DNA of 64,000 bases from Mycobacterium heidelbergense (GTDB taxonomy: Bacteria > Actinomycetota > Actinomycetes > Mycobacteriales > Mycobacteriaceae): assembly GCF_010730745.1 (NCBI RefSeq), contig NZ_AP022615.1:3224001-3288000 (forward strand). The letters are read 5' to 3'. Below the pieces are notes generated by a model. That model made no database searches, was not told the origin of the DNA, and was given only the letters and a program-made list of their open reading frames with translations. The first letter of the stretch is position 1, and each line of letters opens with the position of its first letter. Shown here piece by piece: positions 57,835-64,000 of the stretch. A program made the translations under genes and the position numbers.

Positions 57835-60105
57835 TTAGGCCCCGGCCCGCACCTCCTGGGCCGCCGCGACCATGTTCTGCAGCGACGCGGTGACCTCGTC
57901 GGGGTTGCGGGTCTTCAGCCCGCAGTCGGGGTTGACCCAGAGCCGCTGCGCCGGAACGGCTTTCAGCGCGGCCCGCAGTGACGCGGTCATCTCCTCGGTG
58001 CTGGGCACCCGCGGCGAGTGGATGTCGTAGACACCCGGGCCCACGCTGTTGGCGAAGCCAACAGCGTTCAGGTCGTCCAGCACCTCCATGTGCGAGCGGG
58101 CCGCCTCGATGGATGTGACGTCGGCGTCCAGGTCAGCGATGGCGCCGATCACCTCACCGAACTCCGAGTAGCACAGGTGCGTGTGGATCTGCGTCGAGTC
58201 GGCGACGCCGGAGGTGGCCAAGCGGAAAGCCCCTACGGCCCAACGCAAGTAGTCGTCCTGGTCGGAGCGACGCAGCGGCAGCAGCTCGCGCAGCGCCGGC
58301 TCGTCGACCTGGATGACCGCGATGCCGGCGGCCTGCAGGTCCACGGTCTCGTCGCGGATGGCCAGCGCCACCTGGTTGGCGGTGTCGGCCAGCGGCTGGT
58401 CGTCACGCACGAACGACCAGGCCAGGATCGTCACCGGCCCGGTCAGCATGCCCTTCACCGGCTTGTCGGTCAGCGACTGCGCGTAGGTGGCCCACTCCAC
58501 CGTCATCGGATGCGGCCGGGCGACGTCGCCGTAGAGGACCGGCGGACGCACGCAGCGGCTGCCGTAGGACTGCACCCAGCCGTTCTGCGTGGCGAAGAAA
58601 CCGTCCAGCTGCTCGGCGAAGTACTGCACCATGTCGTTGCGTTCCGGCTCGCCGTGCACCAGCACGTCGAGCCCGAGGTCTTCCTGCAGCTTGATGACGT
58701 CGGCGACCTCCTGCTTCATCCGGTTGTTGTACTCGGCCTCGTCGATCTCACCGGCGCGCAGCGCGGCGCGGGCCTTGCGGATCGCCGTGGTCTGCGGGAA
58801 GGAGCCGATCGTTGTGGTCGGCAGCGCGGGCAGGTGCAGGCGCGCGTCCTGGCTGGCGCGCCGTTGCGCCGCGTCACCGCGATGGGCACCCGAGGCGACG
58901 ATCGAGTCGATCCGGGCGCGGACCTGGTTGTTGTGCAGCCGCGGGTCGCTCTTGCGGGAGGCCACGGCGGCGTTGGACGCGGCGATCTCGTCGGCGACCG
59001 CGTCGCGCCCCTGGTGCAGCGCCCGAGCGAGCACGACGACTTCGTGCACCTTCTCCTGCCCGAACGCCAGCCAGCTGCGCAGGGCGTCGTCGAGGTCGGT
59101 TTCGGGCTCCAGCGAGTACGGCACGTGCAGCGTGGAACACGACGTCGACACCGCGACCGAGCCCGCCGACCCCAGCAGCGTCGCCAGCTTGCCCAGCGCC
59201 GACTCCAGGTCGGTGCGCCAGATGTTGCGTCCGTCGACGACTCCGGCCACCAGGGTCTTGTGGGCGAGTTCGGGCACCGCCGCGATCGCGGTGTCGACGC
59301 CGTAGACCAGGTCGACGCCGATGGCCTCGACGGGCGTGCGGGCCAGCGCGCCCAGCGAGTCGCCTGGGTCGCCGAAGTAGGTGGCGACGTAGATGGCGGG
59401 CCGCTTGCTCACCTTGCCCAGGGCGTTGTACACCGCCTCGGCCAGTGCCGGGGCGTCGGGGGAGATGTCGGTGACCAGTACGGGTTCGTCGAGCTGCACC
59501 CACTGTGCGCCGTTGTCGGCCAGCAGGCTCAACAGCTCGGAGTAGATCGGCACCAGCTCCTGGAGGCGCTCGAGCGGCGCAGCGGCGCCGTCAACGGCCT
59601 TGCTCAGCAACAGGAAGGTGACCGGCCCGATGATGACCGGGCGCGCGGGAATCCCTTGCGCAAGAGCCTCTTTCAGCTCGGAGAGCACCTTGTCCGGGTT
59701 CAGCGTGAACTTCGTCGCGGGCCCGATCTCGGGAACGATGTAGTGGTAGTTGGTGTCGAACCACTTGGTCATCTCCAGCGGCGCGACATCCTTGTTGCCG
59801 CGCGCCGCCGCGAAGTAGCGATCCAGGTCGTCGGGAACCTGCGCGGCCCGGGCCGGCAGCGCGCCGAGCATGACGGCCGTGTCGAGCATCTGGTCGTAGT
59901 AGGAGAAGGTGTTCACCGGCACCGAGTCCAGGCCGGCGGCGGCCAAGCCCGCCCACGTGTCCCGGCGCAGGGTTGCGGCGACGGATTCCAGTTGCGATCG
60001 GCTGGTGCGCCCGGCCCAGTAGCCTTCGGTCGCGCGCTTGAGTTCGCGTTTCGGACCGATGCGTGGGGAGCCGACAACTGTAGCGGTGAATGGTTGGGGG
60101 GTCAC
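57835..60105 (-). CDS. metE: Cobalamin-independent methionine synthase MetE
   Basis: 756 residues from GTG 60105, behind AAGGA; TTG 60120 is an alternative. Transfers methyl from 5-methyl-THF polyglutamate to homocysteine without B12. N-terminal half: PRIGPKRELKRATEGYWAG and EMTKWFDTNYHYIVPE. C-terminal catalytic half: TTTIGSFPQTTAIRKAR, HGEPERNDMVQYFAEQL, zinc ligands in IQTHLCYSEF-type (here THLCYSEFGEVI) and WVNPDCGLKTR. A cobalamin riboswitch lies in the leader (60265-60425), so B12 should shut the gene off in favour of MetH. Confidence 0.97.
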   Translation of the reverse strand: MTPQPFTATVVGSPRIGPKRELKRATEGYWAGRTSRSQLESVAATLRRDTWAGLAAAGLDSVPVNTFSYYDQMLDTAVMLGALPARAAQVPDDLDRYFAAARGNKDVAPLEMTKWFDTNYHYIVPEIGPATKFTLNPDKVLSELKEALAQGIPARPVIIGPVTFLLLSKAVDGAAAPLERLQELVPIYSELLSLLADNGAQWVQLDEPVLVTDISPDAPALAEAVYNALGKVSKRPAIYVATYFGDPGDSLGALARTPVEAIGVDLVYGVDTAIAAVPELAHKTLVAGVVDGRNIWRTDLESALGKLATLLGSAGSVAVSTSCSTLHVPYSLEPETDLDDALRSWLAFGQEKVHEVVVLARALHQGRDAVADEIAASNAAVASRKSDPRLHNNQVRARIDSIVASGAHRGDAAQRRASQDARLHLPALPTTTIGSFPQTTAIRKARAALRAGEIDEAEYNNRMKQEVADVIKLQEDLGLDVLVHGEPERNDMVQYFAEQLDGFFATQNGWVQSYGSRCVRPPVLYGDVARPHPMTVEWATYAQSLTDKPVKGMLTGPVTILAWSFVRDDQPLADTANQVALAIRDETVDLQAAGIAVIQVDEPALRELLPLRRSDQDDYLRWAVGAFRLATSGVADSTQIHTHLCYSEFGEVIGAIADLDADVTSIEAARSHMEVLDDLNAVGFANSVGPGVYDIHSPRVPSTEEMTASLRAALKAVPAQRLWVNPDCGLKTRNPDEVTASLQNMVAAAQEVRAGA

Positions 60106-60264
60106 GTTTTCGTCCTTCAATCAACGGGGTGGTCAACACCGCCGGCGGACGCGCGGCCGATTCCGTGTGCGACGCGCACCTCCCCGGCACACATACCGCA
60201 ACGGCTACGGCCAAACGCCCATTCCACGAGGCGATGAGCCAGCCGGACGCGGCGCGCCCGGCAC

Positions 60265-60425
60265 AGCCGGCAGGTCTTCGGACTCACAGGCACGCACCAG
60301 GTGGCGCTCCTACTGGCCGTCGCTTCCCGGTCTCGGGTCTTTCAAGACCAGTGCGTGTGACGGCGGTCGTTCCTGCTTACCGCTGCGGGACAGTCCCGGA
60401 CTCTCACCGGGTTCCCTCTCACGAG
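60265..60425 (-). promoter_or_regulatory. Cobalamin (AdoCbl) riboswitch of metE
   Basis: On the minus strand the conserved order is present: GAGGGAACCCGGTGAGAGTC, CTGTCCCGCAGCGGTAAGC, CACTGG near the middle, GTAGGAGCG, and the terminal B12 box AGTCCGAAGACCTGCC. It sits about 160 bp before the metE start. The following GC-rich stretch (GCCGGCTGTGCCGGGC) can form the expression-platform hairpin. Such a riboswitch is known upstream of metE in mycobacteria. Confidence 0.93.
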
Positions 60426-60540
60426 GCATGACTAACATGTCTCGCTCGATGCCGGCGCCGCGGTTGCGGCGACGGCAGACCAGCTGCGTCGTCAAGGCTA
60501 CAGTGCGGTCTGTCGCCACTAAAATCCCTGCGACGGGTGA

Positions 60541-61035
60541 ACGCTCGCGGCGGATTGGAGCGCGGGTGATGGGCTGTCGATACCCACGTCCGCAGGCTTG
60601 CTCGGTGGCTTCCTTAACGCCTTCGTATTGAAGTCTTTTGCCCCGGGTCTCGCGAAGTCGATCGTGGCTCCGAACGCGGTAAATATCGCGACTGGCAGAA
60701 GTCTTCAGGGCGCGCTGCAGGACTTTGTGACCCAGTTGACCAATGGCTGGCCGTCCTTGAGCAACGCTATCAGCGGCGTTAGCACGGGATTGACCACGTT
60801 ATTGCAAAACGTGTCGTTGCAAATGCCGTCGCTGTTGTCCAGCTTCGGCGGCACGCTGGCCAGCAATATCGGGTTGTTGATTTCCAACCTGCTCAAGTTG
60901 TTGTGGACTCCAGTGTGGTCGCCGTTGCGAGCCGGTGACCACCAAACGGCAATCGGCCCCCTCCGCGCGTTATCTGGCGGAGGGGGCCGATTGTTGCTGA
61001 TGGGGGTTGTCGCTCACCGGAGTTGGTGTCGGTGA
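60541..61035 (+). pseudogene. 5'-truncated GjpA-like fragment
   Basis: An open frame without a start codon begins right after an in-frame TGA at 60538. It reads GLSIPTSAGLLGGFLNAFVL, then ALQDFVTQLTNGWPSLSNAIS and SLLSSFGGTLASNIGLLISNL up to about 60905, the same Leu/Gly/Asn-rich style as the porin gene at 56532. After that the frame runs through a terminator and looks non-coding. TTG 60598 could give a 145-residue product, but the missing signal segment indicates a remnant. It abuts the 5' side of the metE riboswitch. Confidence 0.6.
60950..60993. terminator. Strong stem-loop, likely bidirectional terminator
   Basis: Perfect 17-bp arms CAATCGGCCCCCTCCGC and their complement with a 10-nt loop. 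On the plus strand it is followed by TTGCTG; on the minus strand by CGTTTGG. It stands between the GjpA-like fragment and the convergent SDR gene, 53 bp from the SDR stop. Confidence 0.8.
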
Positions 61036-61045
61036 CTGGTGGTGT

Positions 61046-61891
61046 TTAGCTCAGCTTTACGCGGCCCATGATCAGGTCGATGATCGGCTTGCCGGGCGGG
61101 TAGGCGTTGGTGAGTGAGGCCATGGTGTGCCCGTAGTCCACCAGCAGTGTGATCCCGTTGATGCCGAACGCGGCAGCGCTGTTGAGGAACGCCATCACGT
61201 CGCCCATCTGCTCGGGGGTGTGCACCTTGGAGCCGGTTTCGTCGCGGTAGTCCTGGGCGAAGGTGAGCCACAAGTCGGCGTTGGATTGGGCCAGCGGGGT
61301 ATCGGTGGGACCCGGGCAGATCGCGTTGATCCGAATGCCCCTCTTCAACAACGGATAGCCCTGGGTCGCGACGTAGGCGTTGACGACCTTCTTCGAAAAG
61401 CCGTAGTGAATGATGCCCTCGGCTTCATGGGCCTTGACCCACTCCTGGGCCGACGCGAAGTCCGGCTTGGCCAGGAACTCGTTGAGCAAGTCCAGGTCGT
61501 TCTCCCAGCCCATTCCGGCGACCGAGGAGATGAAGCAGATCGCCGAGCCCGAGGGAAGCTGGTTCTTCTCGAGCAGGCGCTCGATGAGATGGCGGTGGCC
61601 GAGGAAGTTGATGGCCATCAGGTCGGTGGTCCCGTCGGCAATGCCGGCCGCGGAGAACACGGCGTGGACCGGACCGCCCAGCTGCTCGACCGCGGCGTCG
61701 ATCGACGCGGGATCGCGCAGGTCCACCTGGATGGACTGGGCAACGTCATACTTCACCGGCGCGTAATCCATCACGACGACCTCGGCGCCGAGCTCGGCCG
61801 CCGACTTGGCCGCCGCGGCGCCCATGCCGGTCGCGCCGCCGACCACCAGCGCGCGCTTGCCGTCGTAGCGCAACCGATCGACGATAGTCAT
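61046..61891 (-). CDS. Short-chain dehydrogenase/reductase (3-alpha-HSD/coniferyl-alcohol dehydrogenase-like)
   Basis: 281 residues from ATG 61891, behind AAGGGG; the frame opens at 61918 without a ribosome-binding site. Classical SDR: RALVVGGATGMGAAAAKSAA with the glycine pattern (about 14-27), VVVMDYAPVKYDV for coenzyme choice, VFSAAGIADG (NAG-type), CFISSVAGMGW (Ser), and HYGFSKKVVNAY with the Tyr-Lys pair (about 161-165). RINAICPGPTDTPL follows. It resembles short SDRs acting on steroid or aromatic alcohols; the substrate is not determined. The TetR regulator lies 93 bp upstream on the same strand. Confidence 0.85.
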   Translation of the reverse strand: MTIVDRLRYDGKRALVVGGATGMGAAAAKSAAELGAEVVVMDYAPVKYDVAQSIQVDLRDPASIDAAVEQLGGPVHAVFSAAGIADGTTDLMAINFLGHRHLIERLLEKNQLPSGSAICFISSVAGMGWENDLDLLNEFLAKPDFASAQEWVKAHEAEGIIHYGFSKKVVNAYVATQGYPLLKRGIRINAICPGPTDTPLAQSNADLWLTFAQDYRDETGSKVHTPEQMGDVMAFLNSAAAFGINGITLLVDYGHTMASLTNAYPPGKPIIDLIMGRVKLS

Positions 61892-61984
61892 GGAAATCCC
61901 CTTCTCGATAACTGCCAACCCGGTTCTAATTGCCCAACTGTATGGGTCACGGTTTTTGGGTTCAAGACCGGGGCCGGATTGGTC

Positions 61985-63280
61985 TTACTTGCCGCGAACG
62001 GCGGCACCGCGCAAGACGGTGTCACGGGTGTGCACCAGCGCCGCCCGCTTCCCGACCTCGCGCAGAATGTTCTCCGGTATCCACTGCAGGCCGATGACGC
62101 AGCGCGCCAGCATCGCGGTGGAAGGGGCGTCGATGCGGATCTCACCGGATCGGATGCTTTCGGACAGCAGCGATTTCATCTGCCGCAGCCGCGTCGCATA
62201 CAACCACCCGGGGTTGGGAGTGTTCGGGGGTGATTGCCGCATCCACGCCAGCTGAATCCGGAACTCGTCGGAGAACTGATCCAGCGCATTGACGTTGACC
62301 CAGCTCAGCGCGTCCAGCTTTTCGATGGGTGTGGCATTCGAGCGCAGCACGGCGACCCATCCCGCCTCGACCTTGCGACCGAACGACTCCATGATCGCGG
62401 CCAGAAGTTCGTCCTTGGATCCGATCACGCGGTAGACGGTGCCGGTGCCAAGGCCCGCCGCCGCCGCGATGTCCCGGATCGTGGTGACCTCATACCCCTT
62501 GCGGCCGAACTCGGTTCGCGCCACCGCACGCACGTGGGCCGCCTTGTCGCTCGGATCGGCATCGCTGTCGTCGGCCCACGACTCGATAACCTCGCTGGCG
62601 GCCGCAAAGGCGTTGGACCGATCCAACGCCGCATCGGTGGGCGCCCGAGCCGCCAACCCCTGCAAGATGATTCGGCACAGCAGCCCGGCGACCTGGCCGG
62701 CGGGAGAGTTGTGGCGCATGACGTCGAGCCCGACCTGCAGCATGGTCTGACAGATGCGATCGGCCAGCGTCGGAAGGTCGATGTCGGCTTTGACGTAGCC
62801 GCTCCACCGTCCGGCGCGCAGCGTTTGCAGCATCGCTTCTTGGATCGCGACGGGCCGCTGCCGGGTCAGTTTGATCAGTTCGGGATCCGCGCTCGGTCCC
62901 TCGTAGAACGACATCTGCAGCGCCGCCCCGTGCCGCACGGCGCAGTTGGCGATCGCCGACCCCAGCTCGAGGATCTTCTCGGAAGCCGGTCGCGAATCGG
63001 CCTCGTCCAATTTCGCCTGCGCGGTGTGCCCGATGCGGTCCAGGTCGTCCTGATAGCGGCGGATCAGCTCGACCAGGATCGCTTCTTTGGATTCGAAATG
63101 GTGATACAGGCTTCCGGGGAGGATTCCCGCCGCGTCGGCGATCTCCTGCAACGAGGTTCGCAACCCCGAGGATGCGATCAACGACGCGGCGGTTTGCAGG
63201 ATCTCGGTGCGGCGCGTGCCGGAATCGTCTTCGGCCCGATCGGTCGTCGCGCGCCGGCCCCTAGCCAAGGCTTTGGCCAT
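61985..63280 (-). CDS. TetR-family regulator with two tandem TetR domains
   Basis: 431 residues from ATG 63280. Two helix-turn-helix domains are present in one chain. The first (about residues 22-75) has RRTEILQTAASLIASSGLR, LQEIADAAGILPGSLYHHFESKEAIL; the second (about 240-295) has VRAVARTEFGRKGYEVTTIR and DIAAAAGLGTGTVYRVIGSKDELL. Each is followed by a ligand-type helical region. This doubles the usual 200-residue TetR layout, so one polypeptide may mimic a dimer or bind two sites. AACCAAATCTTTGTT (63346-63360), upstream of the start, is a candidate operator. The flanking SDR and acyl-CoA dehydrogenase are likely targets. Confidence 0.9.
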   Translation of the reverse strand: MAKALARGRRATTDRAEDDSGTRRTEILQTAASLIASSGLRTSLQEIADAAGILPGSLYHHFESKEAILVELIRRYQDDLDRIGHTAQAKLDEADSRPASEKILELGSAIANCAVRHGAALQMSFYEGPSADPELIKLTRQRPVAIQEAMLQTLRAGRWSGYVKADIDLPTLADRICQTMLQVGLDVMRHNSPAGQVAGLLCRIILQGLAARAPTDAALDRSNAFAAASEVIESWADDSDADPSDKAAHVRAVARTEFGRKGYEVTTIRDIAAAAGLGTGTVYRVIGSKDELLAAIMESFGRKVEAGWVAVLRSNATPIEKLDALSWVNVNALDQFSDEFRIQLAWMRQSPPNTPNPGWLYATRLRQMKSLLSESIRSGEIRIDAPSTAMLARCVIGLQWIPENILREVGKRAALVHTRDTVLRGAAVRGK

Positions 63281-63413
63281 GGCTAGCGGCGCGCGCATCG
63301 AGAGGACTGCGGCCGGGCAAACCTACGCATTCGTCCTCCTCGCCGAACCAAATCTTTGTTAAAAGGCTATCAGATCGCCCGGTCGGGAACCGGCCCACAA
63401 TCCGTCGAGCCGC

Positions 63414-64000
63414 TCACGGGGAACCCCTCTTGGCAAGGCGCGCACCGAGTTCAGTGAGGTACCGGTCGGGTCCACCGAGAAGCGCGCTCCAGCTCAGCAG
63501 GCGCTTGAGGTACAGATGCGCGTCGTGCTCCCAGGTGTAGCCGATACCGCCGAACACCTGGATGGCGGTGTCGCCCACGGTGGCCAGCCGCCCGGCGAAC
63601 GCCTTCGCCCGCAGCGCGGCAAGATGCCGTTCGTCGGGCGCACCGGCGTCGGCGGCCCAGAGCGCATGGATCACACCGCTGCGGGCCAGCTCGACCGTCT
63701 CGTACATGTCGACGCACAGGTGCTGGATCGCCTGAAACGATCCGATGACCTGACCGAATTGCCTTCTGGCCTTTGCGTATTCGACGGCAAGGTCCATGAC
63801 GGCCCGCGCGGCGCCGAGCGCGTCGGCGGCCGTCGCGATCAGCACGTCATCGATCACCGCCGCAACGTCGGCCGGCTCGACCGTGGCCAGTCGCCGGGCG
63901 GGCTCACCGTCGAGCGCGACGCGAAACCGCTTGCGGGTCTGGTCGATACCGGCCTCGGGCCGCAGGGAGATCCCGCGGGAGTCCACCGCGAAAAGCCCAA
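63414..64000 (-). CDS. Acyl-CoA dehydrogenase (FadE-type), C-terminal part
   Basis: The frame is open to the right edge, so the N-terminus lies outside the window; about 195 residues are seen. The C-terminal acyl-CoA dehydrogenase domain is clear: DALGAARAVMDLAVEYAKARRQFGQVIGSFQAIQ, given in parts as EYAKARRQFGQVIGSFQAIQ, followed by IQVFGGIGYTWEHDAHLYLKR. The glutamate base in many family members lies in GGxG[YF]xxE; here GIGYTWEHD has that Glu in the IVD-like late position. The type is common among sterol side-chain FadEs, but one subunit alone does not settle it. It lies 133 bp upstream of the TetR gene. Confidence 0.88.
   Translation of the reverse strand, partial: GLFAVDSRGISLRPEAGIDQTRKRFRVALDGEPARRLATVEPADVAAVIDDVLIATAADALGAARAVMDLAVEYAKARRQFGQVIGSFQAIQHLCVDMYETVELARSGVIHALWAADAGAPDERHLAALRAKAFAGRLATVGDTAIQVFGGIGYTWEHDAHLYLKRLLSWSALLGGPDRYLTELGARLAKRGSP

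Noticed and set aside
58018..60237. 739-codon plus-strand frame opposite metE
   Set aside because: Shadow of metE; the sequence is dominated by Arg, Gly, Val and His without motifs.

Overview
The window is a high-GC (about 68-70 percent by eye) mycobacterial chromosome segment. Gene order follows the Mycobacterium tuberculosis H37Rv block Rv1069c to Rv1133c almost gene for gene, and many proteins match M. tuberculosis lengths exactly (CoaA 312, GlyA 426, DesA2 275, Gnd2 340, polysaccharide deacetylase 291 residues). Dispersed palindromes between genes, intact genes that are split in M. tuberculosis, and the lack of a PE/PE_PGRS block suggest a slow-growing non-tuberculous mycobacterium, possibly of the M. 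avium complex. The species is an inference.

Layout. 1-6.8 kb: fatty acid/branched acyl-CoA genes (echA9-echA8-membrane hydrolase, fadA3), a Bax-inhibitor-like membrane protein, a DUF559 protein bracketed by two copies of a palindromic repeat, and an SGNH hydrolase. 7-11.6 kb: lipU, then cbs, pra and metB (transsulfuration). 11.6-17.8 kb: greA, mycothiol conjugate amidase mca, a DUF255 thioredoxin-fold protein, a hemolysin-III protein and a short-chain cis-prenyl synthase. 17.9-23.7 kb: coaA, glyA, desA2, phoH2 and a NodB-type deacetylase. 23.7-29.6 kb: an adenylate cyclase with no counterpart here in M. tuberculosis, and the glpX-fum-membrane protein operon. 29.6-39.3 kb: an intact carboxylesterase, an AI-2E transporter, KstR-boxed 3-beta-HSD, xseA/xseB, a lipid-droplet protein, ispH and ychF.

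39.2-41.6 kb is the most unusual stretch: three type II toxin-antitoxin modules directly behind ychF. One has a truncated VapC toxin. One has a RelE toxin that lost its stop codon and reads into a glyoxalase-fold protein. One Phd/VapC pair sits behind a perfect 16-bp palindrome. The 3' tail of ychF occurs twice, at its own gene end and again fused to the RelE end, so the first two modules look like an insertion bracketed by a duplicated ychF tail.

41.7-51.9 kb: exported and NlpC/P60-like proteins, a permuted papain-fold amidase, a second class III cyclase, zwf-gnd (pentose phosphate), two alpha/beta hydrolases, a WS/DGAT-like protein and DoxX. 51.9-52.6 kb is non-coding with two copies of an 80-bp inverted-repeat element. 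52.6-64 kb: a flavin amine oxidase, a DUF3556 membrane protein behind a KstR-type operator, a GjpA-type porin, metE with a cobalamin riboswitch, a truncated GjpA-like fragment, an SDR, a tandem-domain TetR regulator and a partial acyl-CoA dehydrogenase.

Recurrent themes are lipid/sterol catabolism (echA8, echA9, fadA3, 3-beta-HSD, FadE, two KstR-like sites), sulfur amino-acid and one-carbon metabolism (cbs, metB, glyA, metE), and palindromic intergenic elements that mostly follow gene ends.
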